Shown here in pieces: positions 1-7,726 of a stretch of DNA of 36,444 nt. The stretch covers positions 1 to 36,444 of the forward strand of contig JAFUYJ010000032.1 of NCBI GenBank assembly GCA_017470645.1, given 5' to 3'. The first letter of the stretch is position 1; every line of letters begins with the position of its first letter. Position numbers and translations under genes: made by a program. Below the pieces are notes generated by a model, which saw nothing but the letters and a program-made list of their open reading frames with translations, made no database searches and was not told the origin of the DNA. The DNA comes from Clostridia bacterium (GTDB taxonomy: Bacteria > Bacillota > Clostridia > TANB77 > CAG-508).

Positions 1-1066
1 CTTCTACTTGATCTGCTTTTAATGAGCCTCTAAGAGAAACTTCTATTCCTCTTGCTTTGATTTTATCTCTGAATTCTTTTACCCAAGCTTCATCTCTCTC
101 TGCTTCCAAAAAACTATCATCAATTACTTTAATATATTTAACTCCCATACTTTGCAATTGCTCTAATTCATCAACTATACTATCAACACTTCTTCCTCTC
201 CATTTTTTTCCAACAGATAGCTTGTTAAAAGCATTAACTGAACAAAACAAACAATTTCCCATACATCCTCTTGCTGTTAAAATATTTACCGTAGATTTTC
301 GTTCTTTTGCCATTCTCATAGTATCTCTTGCTGGGAATGGAATATCATCTAAATTACCTATTAAATCTCTCTTTTGAGTTATAACGGTAGTTCCTTCACA
401 TTCATAAGCAATCCCTTTTATATCCGCTGCATTACTTCCATTTCCCATAAAGTAATCACATACTTCAACAATTGATTCTTCACCTTCACCAATCATTGCA
501 ATATCAAATACCCCATCTTTTACAAAGTTTTGAGGGTTAAACGATGGTCCAAATCCGCCACACATAAGTTTTATATTAGGGTTTGCACTTCTTATTTTTT
601 TTGCAAGTTGGATTGATTTATCATTATTTGACATATAACACGACACACCAACAATAGCTACATCTTTTCTATCCATTATTCTCTTAAAGACTTCTTCATC
701 AGCCAACCCTGCAAGCCACCCATCAATAATTTCTACATTATATCCTTTTTTTCTAAGTACTGCTGCTAGATAAGCTAATCCTAAATTTTCTTCCGAAGTT
801 CTATGTGTATCTGGTGATAGAGTTGTTAATATAATTCTTTTATCTCTTTTTTCTTGAATATCCTGCAAATATTGTATGTATGGTTCAAGTTCAATACTAT
901 CACTACCTTCGATATGTATAATATTTTTTCTCTTATCTATTATAATATTTCTTCCGTTTCTCATCGTAAACAAATAGTCGTTATCTTCAAACCCAAGCCT
1001 GCACATTGTTTTTATTTTTTCATCTGTAAGAGTTAGATTTCCTTTAATTTTTATTTCAGGTTTCAT
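1..1066 (-). CDS. Cobalamin-binding radical SAM enzyme, C-terminus cut off by window edge
   Basis: The reading frame runs from an ATG at 1066 off the left end, about 355 codons with no stop. The start has a strong site, AGGGAGAGATG, just upstream. After a leader of about 80 residues there is a B12-binding-like Rossmann region (LTTLSPDTHRTSEENLGLAYLA, split here as LTTLSPDT and ENLGLAYLA; then IVGVSCYMSNND and MCGGFGPSF). This is followed by a radical SAM core with the CxxxCxxC cluster motif in RGCMGNCLFCS and by the strand motif KVIDDSF. That order is typical of class B (B12-dependent) radical SAM enzymes, which often methylate unactivated carbons; the substrate cannot be told. It starts 13 bp after the upstream SPASM radical SAM gene, so the two are co-transcribed from the promoter at 2220-2248. 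It uses no in-frame CGG. Confidence 0.85.
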   Translation of the reverse strand, partial: MKPEIKIKGNLTLTDEKIKTMCRLGFEDNDYLFTMRNGRNIIIDKRKNIIHIEGSDSIELEPYIQYLQDIQEKRDKRIILTTLSPDTHRTSEENLGLAYLAAVLRKKGYNVEIIDGWLAGLADEEVFKRIMDRKDVAIVGVSCYMSNNDKSIQLAKKIRSANPNIKLMCGGFGPSFNPQNFVKDGVFDIAMIGEGEESIVEVCDYFMGNGSNAADIKGIAYECEGTTVITQKRDLIGNLDDIPFPARDTMRMAKERKSTVNILTARGCMGNCLFCSVNAFNKLSVGKKWRGRSVDSIVDELEQLQSMGVKYIKVIDDSFLEAERDEAWVKEFRDKIKARGIEVSLRGSLKADQVE

Positions 1067-1079
1067 TTACATCTCTCCC

Positions 1080-2192
1080 TTACTTTTTTGGTTTTCCTAT
1101 CCATGTACATAAATAATTTTCGTGTACTAATTGTTTGTCGCTTTTTTTATAGTCTATGTTTTTGTCAATCTCAATGTCTTTGAAGCAGAATGGATCTCTT
1201 GCATATAAATCTTTTTCTCCAGTTTCACATTTTTTGTATGTATATGCCATTGCAAAACAACCACCTCTACAAATTTCTGCTTTATCGCAATCTTTACATC
1301 CTTCTATATTTTTATAGTTTTCTTTTCTTGTTCTGAAAGCTTTAAATTGTTCTGAGTTAACAATATCAAAAATGTCATCAGTTAATAAGTCTCCAACTCT
1401 ATAATCATGCATATACACACAAGGAGATACAGGTATTTTTCCATCTGGAGTTATAGAATTTATTCTCATTGAATATGTACCACATGCACAACCACTTACC
1501 TTATTGTTTTGAGTAAGTCCTGATAATGTTGGCTCACTTAACTCAACTGTATCACATTTTTCAAATAAATATTTATAATTTTCTAACACTTGTTCTTTAG
1601 TTGGAACTAATTTAAAATGCTCTGGTTGAATAGGCTTTATCAAATTAAATCTAATATTTGAATTATATCTTTTTGCAATTTCTATTAAACCATCTATTCT
1701 ATCTTTTGTGAAATTCCAGTTCATTGCACACATAATAATTCCTGATTCGATTTCATTTTCTTTACAAATCTCTAATGCTTCTATTGCATATTTGTATACA
1801 TCTCCACCTCTGTTTTCATTATGTTCTTTCTCATAAGGTGAATCAAAACTTATATCAACATCGTTTAATAATTTTAAGCATTCAGGATATGTATTTTTCA
1901 ATGCTATTAAACTTATTCCAGCTGTAGTAATTCCAACTTTTATATTTCTTTTGTTTAATTCCTGCAAGATATATGGTAACATACTTTTGCGAACATCAAG
2001 CCCATTTGTAAATATTGGTTCATTTCCACCTAAATTTACAGTTTCAACTTCTAGCTTTTGTATTTGTTCAATAACTCTATCTACTATTTCTTTGGTTAAA
2101 TTTTGACCTTTTTTTCTAACAGTAAACGAATAACAATGTTTGCATCTACATGGACAATCATTTCCTAATGTCCATCCTATGTTTTTTATCAT
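1080..2192 (-). CDS. Radical SAM/SPASM-domain enzyme (possible peptide maturase)
   Basis: This is a 370-residue protein. I place the start at the ATG at 2192 because GGAGGGG lies 6 bases upstream; a longer frame from 2219 would begin before that site. The radical SAM cluster motif is near residue 16 (CPCRCKHCYS, CxxxCxxC), followed by the SAM-binding GGNEP motif near residue 60. The C-terminal third is cysteine-rich (GCACGTYSMR, SPCVYMHDYR, GCKDCDKAEICRGGC, DPFCFKD) and matches a SPASM or twitch auxiliary Fe-S region. Such enzymes commonly modify ribosomal peptides or act in cofactor maturation. No precursor peptide was found beside it, so the substrate is unknown. It is the first gene of an operon with the B12 radical SAM gene 13 bp downstream. 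Confidence 0.85.
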   Translation of the reverse strand: MIKNIGWTLGNDCPCRCKHCYSFTVRKKGQNLTKEIVDRVIEQIQKLEVETVNLGGNEPIFTNGLDVRKSMLPYILQELNKRNIKVGITTAGISLIALKNTYPECLKLLNDVDISFDSPYEKEHNENRGGDVYKYAIEALEICKENEIESGIIMCAMNWNFTKDRIDGLIEIAKRYNSNIRFNLIKPIQPEHFKLVPTKEQVLENYKYLFEKCDTVELSEPTLSGLTQNNKVSGCACGTYSMRINSITPDGKIPVSPCVYMHDYRVGDLLTDDIFDIVNSEQFKAFRTRKENYKNIEGCKDCDKAEICRGGCFAMAYTYKKCETGEKDLYARDPFCFKDIEIDKNIDYKKSDKQLVHENYLCTWIGKPKK

Positions 2193-2219
2193 ATATATCC
2201 CCTCCATATCTTGTAGCAA

Positions 2220-2248
2220 ATTATATCATTTTATGTAAATTTTGTCAA
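2220..2248 (-). promoter_or_regulatory. Consensus sigma-A promoter for the radical SAM operon
   Basis: On the minus strand, TTGACA (2248-2243) and TATAAT (2225-2220) are separated by exactly 17 bp. Both boxes are perfect consensus. The predicted transcript starts near 2213, leaving a short leader with the GGAGGGG site. Confidence 0.85.
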
Positions 2249-2317
2249 TCTGTATTCATTGATATTCGTATGTTTTTTTATTATTTATTTATCAGTATTA
2301 TGTTACCGAAAGATTAT

Positions 2318-2357
2318 AAAAAATGATGTTATTTTAAAATTAATAACACCATTTTTT
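2318..2357 (-). terminator. Rho-independent terminator after the histidine phosphatase gene
   Basis: The arms AAAAAATGGTGTTATT and AATAACATCATTTTTT (minus strand) pair around an AT loop and end in a U-run. It begins 8 bp after the stop codon at 2365 and separates this gene from the radical SAM promoter. Confidence 0.75.
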
Positions 2358-2364
2358 AATTTAA

Positions 2365-3003
2365 TTATTTTATTTGTTCTAAACTCACTAATTCATGTTT
2401 ATTAAACTTTAATTTAAATAAACATGGAGAATTTACAACCAATTCTTTTCCTTTATATGAAAGATTTAATTTTTCGTTTACTTTACAATAGCTTAATAAA
2501 TAAAACTTAATTGCACCTCCATGACTTATAACTGCAACTTTTTTTCCTTTGTATTTTTCAAGTATTTCACTAATAAAATCACTCATTCTTTTATTAGTTT
2601 CATTTGCACTTTCCCCATCACGAGTTTTAAAGTCTGGAAAAGCTAATTGCTCACGAGATGGATCTCTCGTTTCTTTGTCATTCATAAACTTTGCTAAATC
2701 TTCAATATTTCCAAGTTTTCTTTCACATAATCTTTTATCTAAATTATATTGCATATTGTTTACTTTTGAAATATATTTTGCAGTTTGTTTTGCTCTGGTA
2801 TAATTACTGCACCAAATAGTATCGATATTTTTCAACTCTTCATTTTCACTTAATTTTTTTGAATCTAATTCTCCTTCTATGGATAGTATTTCTTTTTCAT
2901 TGATTTCTTGCATTGTTTCATCTGTATTTCTAATTCCATTCTCATCAATAGTTTCAGCATGCCTAATCAAATAAATTATAGTTTCATTCATATTTAACAC
3001 CAT
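2365..3003 (-). CDS. Histidine phosphatase family (phosphoglycerate mutase-like) protein
   Basis: The 212-residue protein has the family signature LIRHAET near residue 12, which carries the catalytic histidine. It also has the second arginine region (WCSNYTRAKQTA), the C-terminal VISHGGAIK motif with the second catalytic His, and an acidic catalytic region around KLCERKLGN. These are the features of branch 1 of the superfamily (cofactor-dependent mutases and small-molecule phosphatases); the substrate is not evident. The ATG at 3003 has only a weak site (AGAGAAAG); an ATG at 2991 is an alternative that removes four residues. The gene has its own promoter (3024-3052) and terminator (2318-2357), so it is transcribed alone. 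Confidence 0.85.
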   Translation of the reverse strand: MVLNMNETIIYLIRHAETIDENGIRNTDETMQEINEKEILSIEGELDSKKLSENEELKNIDTIWCSNYTRAKQTAKYISKVNNMQYNLDKRLCERKLGNIEDLAKFMNDKETRDPSREQLAFPDFKTRDGESANETNKRMSDFISEILEKYKGKKVAVISHGGAIKFYLLSYCKVNEKLNLSYKGKELVVNSPCLFKLKFNKHELVSLEQIK

Positions 3004-3023
3004 CTTTCTCTTTATTACCTCAA

Positions 3024-3052
3024 ATTATATCAATAAAAATTAAATTTTACAA
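3024..3052 (-). promoter_or_regulatory. Promoter of the histidine phosphatase gene
   Basis: On the minus strand, TTGTAA (3052-3047) and a perfect TATAAT (3029-3024) are 17 bp apart. The -35 box is imperfect. It lies between the helD stop and the phosphatase start. Confidence 0.65.
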
Positions 3053-3079
3053 CTATTATATTGTTGAAAAATTCACATT

Positions 3080-5324
3080 TCAAACACTTGGTATATGTAG
3101 TATATCTGATATTTTATCTATATAAAATAAATCTAACTTGCTCATAGCTCTTGTAATCGCTACATATAATAATTTTATATCTAAACTACTGTTACTATAT
3201 TTTTCATTATTCGCATTTGCAATTATAACACAATCAAATTCAAGCCCTTTAGCCAAATACGAAGGTACAACAGATATACCTGCATTATATTCTGAATCTT
3301 TTCCTTGAATCAATTTAACATCATTTCTAATTTTGCTTATTTGCTTTTGAATTTCTTTACACTCGGTTATATCTTTTCCTATAATTGCTATGGATTTAAA
3401 CCCATATTTCAAATGTCCATCTACTCTATCATTAATGTTATTGATTAATTCAGCCATATTATTTACCTTTTTAGAATAAACCGAATTTTTTCTATCAATA
3501 ACTGGTTCTCCTAAAACTATGAATTCTTTTTCATATTTTGGAAGACCACTAATAACAGAATTAGCAATATCCATTATTTCCTTTGTTGTTCTATATGTTT
3601 TTTGTAAGGTAGTATATGTTACATTAGTATTCTTAAACTCAACATCAATAAATCTTTTCCAATTTTCAATTCCTCTGTAATAATGAACTCCTTGTGCTAT
3701 ATCTCCTAGTATTGTCATAGAATTGCTATTTAAAATTGTTTTTAACACATCAAATTGAAATTCTCCATAATCTTGTGCTTCATCAATCACGACATGTTTT
3801 ATTTTGCATTTATCTTTTATTCCTATTATTTTGTACTGCAAATACATAAGTGGTGCCAAATCCTCAAACGCAATCTCATTATTTTTTAAATTGACCAGTG
3901 TAGATTTTTTTAAATACTCTGCCACCTCTGTTAAATCTTGGCTTTTATCAGTGATTTCATTATTCATTTCATTTATTATTTTAATCAAATAATTATCTAA
4001 AAAATCTTTGTAGTATTCTATGCAACTTTTTTCTTCGATTCTATTTAAGTATTCTTTTATGATCTTTTTATAGTTCTTTTCAATTAAGTTAATCTCTTTA
4101 TCAAATTTATCAAATATTTCAATACGTTCTTTTCCTTGGAGTCCTTCTATTGCCTTTTTTCTTTTTGTTTTCAAGTCTTCAACTATCTCTTCTGATTTTT
4201 TTCTAAATTCATAAGTCAGATTTTTCTCAATTTCATTTATCCTCATTCTGAAATTATACATCTTATACGTGTCTGTGAACAATTCATTAATATCTTTATA
4301 ATTCATAATTTTATAATCAGTATAACAAAAATCTATATCAGGTATATATTTGCTTTCAATCAGTTTTATATATTCATCTATAATATTTTTAAAATCAATA
4401 GATGACTTAAATTTTGACTCTTTCAATATAATATCTATTTTATCTTTATAGCAATTATCAATTTCATTGTTTACAATCATTACTAGTTTTTCATTATTGT
4501 CTGAAATCTTTAATCTTTTACCTATTACATCATACGCAAAATCTTCAAAAGTATATTGTTTTACATTGTTTACACCCAAATCTGGTAATATGTTAGAAAT
4601 ATAATTTAAAAAGAACTTATTCGGAGCTATAATCATAAACTCTTCTGGTTTAAATTGTTTCTCATAATTATAAATTAAATATGCAATTCTATGAAGTGCA
4701 ATTGTTGTTTTTCCGACTACCAGCTACTCCTTGAACAATTAACGGTTCATTGATTGATGCTCTTATAATTTTGTTTTGCTCATCTTGAATTGTTGCAACT
4801 ATATTTTTTAATCTGTCATCTGCTTTTTCTTCAAGTGCATTTTGTAGCAATTCATCATTTCCAGTAACATTTATATCAACATATTTTTTTAGTTTTTTAT
4901 TTTCTATTACATACTGTCTTTTTAATAGTATTTCTCCAGAAATCATTTCACCTAAAACCCTGTAACTTGCTTCCCCTATTCTACCTTCATAATATAAGTT
5001 TGCAATAGGAGCCCTCCAATCAACAACAATAGGCTCAAGCGTTTCACTATCTAATATAGATAGTTTTCCAATATAAAAATTTTCTTGTTTCTTACCTTTT
5101 TCTTTAAAATCCATCCTTGCAAAATAAGGTGTGTTTTTTAACTTTTTCATATTTTCAAGTTTATCCACATACATCTGTAATACTAAACCTTTAGCTATAT
5201 TTTCCATATCATAATTCATATTTGCATTAGATAGTGTCTTTTCTATAAATCTCTCTTCTTCTTCAATTTTACAAATTGTTTCTTTTAATTTTTTTTCTTC
5301 TTCAAAAAAAACTTTCTCATCCAT
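3080..5324 (-). CDS. helD: HelD-like superfamily 1 helicase, interrupted by a +1 shift at an in-frame CGG
   Basis: The start is an ATG at 5324 with AGGAG upstream. The N-terminal frame (codons 1-203) has the HelD acidic coiled-coil start and the conserved VVDWRAPIANLYYE segment. It then reaches the Walker A loop, where codon 204 is CGG. Read straight through, the frame ends at a TAG 13 codons later. Skipping the C at 4715 gives GVAGSGKTTIALHR and runs on through the UvrD-type motifs: VIDEAQDYGE (Walker B), GDIAQGVHYYRG, TYRTTKEIMDIAN, AKGLEFDCVIIAN and LYVAITRAMSKLDLF, ending in TGA at 3080. The span minus one base is 748 codons, the normal HelD length. HelD proteins remove or recycle stalled RNA polymerase. 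Either the CGG is decoded by frameshift (favoured; see findings) or this is a recent pseudogene. The promoter is at 5392-5420. Confidence 0.85.
4713..4715 (-). other. In-frame CGG +1 shift site in helD
   Basis: The minus strand reads GGT AGT C GGA AAA ACA. Skipping the C (4715) restores the Walker A glycine and lysine (GSGKTT). Zero-frame reading gives SRKNNNCTS and then a stop. Confidence 0.8.
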
Positions 5325-5391
5325 CTTATATTCTCCTATAAAAATTAGATTTACTGTTTCAAATCATTAGCTTATATCTCTATAAATTAGT

Positions 5392-5420
5392 ATTCTATAC
5401 TCTAGTAATATTTATGTCAA
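5392..5420 (-). promoter_or_regulatory. Promoter of helD
   Basis: On the minus strand, TTGACA (5420-5415) and TAGAAT (5397-5392) are 17 bp apart, giving a leader of about 60 nt before the AGGAG site of helD. Confidence 0.7.
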
Positions 5421-5626
5421 GCAAATATAATGAATCAATTTTACTTTATGTTTGTAGATAAAAAATGCAGATGCAATCATAACACACCCACATTTCAACA
5501 AAAAATAATTATATATATGAATTCATATATTTTCAAATAATATATACCATTAAAACATTTATAAATCAAGTATAAAATGCAACTTTTTTCAATTTATTAC
5601 TACACAATTCTTTTTAATTTGCTTCT

Positions 5627-5643
5627 TGCACGATATTCGTGCA
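5627..5643. promoter_or_regulatory. Palindromic operator, copy 1
   Basis: TGCACGATATTCGTGCA is a perfect 7-bp inverted repeat around TAT; two more bases pair on each side here (CT and AG), making 9-bp arms. It lies 61 bp before the XRE gene start, just upstream of a possible -10 (TATATT, 5659-5664). The same 17 bp recur at 6842-6858. An autoregulated repressor site is inferred. Confidence 0.7.
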
Positions 5644-5704
5644 AGTTTTCGTATTTTTTATATTAGAATTAGAAAAAATATAACTTGAAAGGAAGTTTTA
5701 TATC

Positions 5705-5962
5705 TTGAGAAGTAAAAGAATGAATTCCAAAATGAATATAATTGGAAAAAATGTAAAAAAGTATAGATTAAAATCCAAACTAACTCAACAACAACTTTGC
5801 GATAAACTTGATTTATACGGATTAAACTTGTATCATTCTGACATATATTTAATCGAATATGGTAAGCGAATCGTTAGAGATTATGAAGCTCTTGCACTTG
5901 CAAAAGTCTTTGATATTTCTTTAGATAAAATATATGAAGGTACTGAAAAAGAATTAAACTAA
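5705..5962 (+). CDS. Small XRE-family transcriptional regulator
   Basis: This 85-residue protein starts at a TTG at 5705, with AAAGGAAG 9 bases upstream. It is a single helix-turn-helix domain of the Cro/C1 type (IGKNVKKYRLKSKLTQQQLC near residue 10, then HSDIYLIEYGKRIVRDYEAL as recognition region and LAKVFDISLDKIYEG). There is no second domain. Its position directly after the palindrome at 5627-5643, and the identical palindrome at the promoter of the response regulator, suggest it is the repressor that binds both; that is inference. It converges with the response regulator gene, whose stop is 34 bp away. A TTG start suggests low expression. Confidence 0.85.
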   Translation: MRSKRMNSKMNIIGKNVKKYRLKSKLTQQQLCDKLDLYGLNLYHSDIYLIEYGKRIVRDYEALALAKVFDISLDKIYEGTEKELN

Positions 5963-5995
5963 AGAGTCGATAGATGCTAAAATTTATTGGCTCTT

Positions 5996-6820
5996 TTAAT
6001 TTTTAAAGAAATCTTTTATCTTTTCCCATATTCCCTTTTCTTGTTTTTCCTCTTTTGTTGTACTATTAACATCATCAATTTTTAATCTAACCATATTTTC
6101 TTTTGCCCTTTTTAATTTAAATGCTAATTCATCGTAATCCTTTTCAATCCCATACTTTTGCATACTCCATACTACATTACTACGTGTTTGTGGAGTAGCA
6201 TATGGAGAATATGAAATAACTAAAAACTTTTGCGATTTATATTGTTCAATAATATTTTCAGCAGATAGTTTTCCATTTCTTAATAGATCTGTAATAACAA
6301 TGTCTGGTGTCAAGTTTTCAATTAAGGATATTTCTTCTTCATCATTATTAGCAATACCTAATACATCAATGTCTTCATATTGATTTAGAGCATTTTTTAA
6401 TTTATTGCAAAATTCAACATCATCATCTGCAATAATTACTCTCACTCTTTCATCTTGCAGTATCTTTTCTAATTCTTCTACAATATCTTTGAATTGAAAA
6501 GGTTTATTAAATACCTTTCTTATTGGTAATTCTCTCAATTCTGCAATAGTGTTAGCATCTTGAGAAGATGTCATCACAATAAAATGTGGTAAATAATTCA
6601 TTTTTTCATTTGCAATTTGCCTAATTAGTTGTGTTCCCTCAACTTTTGGCATTTTAATATCTGTAATAACAATATCAGGTCTTAAACTCCTTACATCTAA
6701 TATCCCCCTCTCTCCATCTTCTGAAGTTCCAATTACATTTATTCCTTGTACTTTATTTAGTGCATTTTTTAATTGTTCTAAAAGATTTATGTTATTATCT
6801 ACTATTACTACGGTTTTCAC
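5996..6820 (-). CDS. Double-receiver (REC-REC) response regulator without output domain
   Basis: I choose the GTG at 6820 as start because AAAGGAGAG lies just upstream. A longer frame from an ATG at 6859 would translate the operator palindrome itself and is rejected. The 274-residue protein has two receiver domains. REC1 (about 1-120) has acidic VDNN, phosphoacceptor Asp in DIVITDIKMP, the VMTSS Ser/Thr and the NKPF lysine. REC2 (about 125-240) has ADDD, DIVITDLLRNG, a serine in VISYSP and a lysine in GIEKDYDE. The last 35 residues are charged and basic. There is no DNA-binding or enzymatic domain and no histidine kinase in the window, so it may act by protein-protein contact or as a phosphate sink. 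It is driven by the promoter at 6871-6899 with the operator over the transcription start region. Confidence 0.85.
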   Translation of the reverse strand: MKTVVIVDNNINLLEQLKNALNKVQGINVIGTSEDGERGILDVRSLRPDIVITDIKMPKVEGTQLIRQIANEKMNYLPHFIVMTSSQDANTIAELRELPIRKVFNKPFQFKDIVEELEKILQDERVRVIIADDDVEFCNKLKNALNQYEDIDVLGIANNDEEEISLIENLTPDIVITDLLRNGKLSAENIIEQYKSQKFLVISYSPYATPQTRSNVVWSMQKYGIEKDYDELAFKLKRAKENMVRLKIDDVNSTTKEEKQEKGIWEKIKDFFKN

Positions 6821-6841
6821 AAATATAACTCTCCTTTCTTT

Positions 6842-6858
6842 TGCACGATATTCGTGCA
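6842..6858. promoter_or_regulatory. Palindromic operator, copy 2
   Basis: Identical 17-bp palindrome to 5627-5643. It lies about 12 bp downstream of the -10 box of the response regulator promoter, covering the early transcribed region and ending just before the AAAGGAGAG site. A bound repressor would block transcription. Confidence 0.75.
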
Positions 6859-6870
6859 TTATAGATTAAT

Positions 6871-6899
6871 ATAATAGTTTATTTTTCTAATATTGTCAA
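6871..6899 (-). promoter_or_regulatory. Promoter of the double-receiver gene
   Basis: On the minus strand, a perfect TTGACA (6899-6894) and TATTAT (6876-6871) are separated by 17 bp. Operator copy 2 lies immediately downstream. Confidence 0.8.
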
Positions 6900-6926
6900 T
6901 TTTATTGTTAAAAAATTTTGCAAAAA

Positions 6927-7039
6927 CTTCACAACTAGCAACTATCTTTTTTGATATTATAACAGCAAATAATCTTCTTTTCAAGCAAGTAGTTGGCAAG
7001 AATGAAGTTTTTATTTATTTCTTCACAACTAGCAACTAT
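6927..7039. repeat. Direct and inverted 18-19-bp repeats upstream of the second XRE gene
   Basis: CTTCACAACTAGCAACTAT occurs perfectly at 6927-6945 and 7021-7039. Between them, 6990-7007 reads TAGTTG-N7-TGAAG, the inverted form of the same half-site pattern CTTCA-N7-CAACTA. Three related sites over 113 bp next to a regulator gene suggest a cooperative operator distinct from the palindrome at 6842. Confidence 0.65.
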
Positions 7040-7087
7040 ATAAAATCTTTTCTTGCTATACTTTCTTTGGAAAGGAATGATGTAAAA

Positions 7088-7324
7088 ATGACACTATCTG
7101 ATGCAATTCGTAAAAGAATTAAAAATTTATTGAAAGAAAGAAATATGAATGTTTGGAAGTTATATAAAGCTACTGGTGTTCCAGCATCTACTTTGTCATA
7201 TTTTATGAATGGAAAAAGAGAATTAATTACTTTGAAAACTTTGTTACATATTTGTGAAGGTTTTGAAATAAAATTGGCTGATTTCTTTAATGATCCACTA
7301 TTTGATGATGTAGAACAAGATTAA
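7088..7324 (+). CDS. Small XRE/HTH_26-type regulator
   Basis: The 78-residue protein begins MTLSDAIRKRIKNLLKERNM, preceded by GGAAAGGAATG about 10 bases upstream. It contains one helix-turn-helix of the Cro/C1 type (VWKLYKATGVPASTLSYFMNG, then LKTLLHICEGFEIKLADFF) and an acidic tail. A longer frame opening at 6893 runs through the repeat array and promoter region with no ribosome site and is rejected. The gene is divergent from the response regulator and ends at the shared terminator at 7339-7371. Its likely binding sites are the repeats at 6927-7039. Confidence 0.85.
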   Translation: MTLSDAIRKRIKNLLKERNMNVWKLYKATGVPASTLSYFMNGKRELITLKTLLHICEGFEIKLADFFNDPLFDDVEQD

Positions 7325-7338
7325 TTAGATAAAAAATT

Positions 7339-7371
7339 AAATGGCATCCGTACATTGTACAGATGCCATTT
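7339..7371. terminator. Bidirectional terminator between converging genes
   Basis: AAATGGCATC and GATGCCATTT pair around an inner GTAC/GTAC stem. The plus side is followed by a T-rich stretch and the minus side by T-runs. It separates the plus-strand XRE gene from the leftward conjugation operon. Confidence 0.8.
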
Positions 7372-7372
7372 A

Positions 7373-7660
7373 TTATATCTTTTCGGAAATATCAATAATC
7401 TTCAAAAGTAATACATCAATTTCAGGTGTATCTTGATTCTCTTTAAGTAATGCTTTTCTTTTATAATCCAATCCATTAATCATAACAGCTAATTCGTCCT
7501 TTGTTACTTTCATTTTATTATCCAATTTCACAATTACCTCGTTAATCGGATCTACTAGCTTGTCTTCCTTTAACAAATCAGTTCTAAAATCATTTAAAGC
7601 GTGTAAAATTGTTCTTAATTCTTCATCATCAAACTCAACTTTTTTCTTACTTTTAAACAT
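7373..7660 (-). CDS. Small protein with two copies of a helical repeat; last gene of the operon
   Basis: The start is the ATG at 7660 (MFKSKKK) with GAGGAG 7 bases upstream; a TTG at 7675 would overlap that site and is rejected. The 95-residue acidic protein consists of two tandem copies of a unit of about 38 residues: EELRTILHALNDFRTDLLKE, then KDELAVMINGLDYKRKALLK, each ending in a hydrophobic helix (VIVKLDN; LLLKIID). The gene at 16977-17186 contains a single clearly related unit (YKILINALNEFRTKLINEN). No signal peptide or membrane segment is visible. I do not recognise a named family; the function is unknown, but two homologues in one element suggest a structural or regulatory part in transfer. 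Confidence 0.75.
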   Translation of the reverse strand: MFKSKKKVEFDDEELRTILHALNDFRTDLLKEDKLVDPINEVIVKLDNKMKVTKDELAVMINGLDYKRKALLKENQDTPEIDVLLLKIIDISEKI

Positions 7661-7726
7661 TGCAATTCTCCTCAAAATTTATTTGAATTAATTATACCAT
7701 ACTTCCATTTAATTGCAACAATAATT

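Larger units (their letters stand above)
5325..5704. other. 380-bp AT-rich intergenic region between helD and the first XRE gene
   Basis: No credible gene is seen. It holds the minus-strand helD promoter (5392-5420) and the palindromic operator at 5627-5643. The middle (about 5430-5620) is featureless AT-rich DNA. The conjugative element might end here, but no attachment-site repeat could be identified. Confidence 0.6.

Noticed and set aside
57..1036. Plus-strand open frames at 57-377 and 854-1036
   Set aside because: They are shadows of the minus-strand B12 radical SAM gene, which has clear motifs and a ribosome site.
5325..5704. Left end or attachment site of the conjugative element
   Set aside because: No integrase, terminal inverted repeat or direct repeat could be matched; the boundary stays undetermined.
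6859..6859. ATG at 6859 as start of the double-receiver gene
   Set aside because: It would translate the operator palindrome and ribosome site. The GTG at 6820 directly follows AAAGGAGAG.
6893..7087. N-terminal extension of the second XRE gene from 6893
   Set aside because: It covers the divergent promoter and the repeat array, lacks a ribosome site, and does not resemble a protein domain; the ATG at 7088 has a good site.
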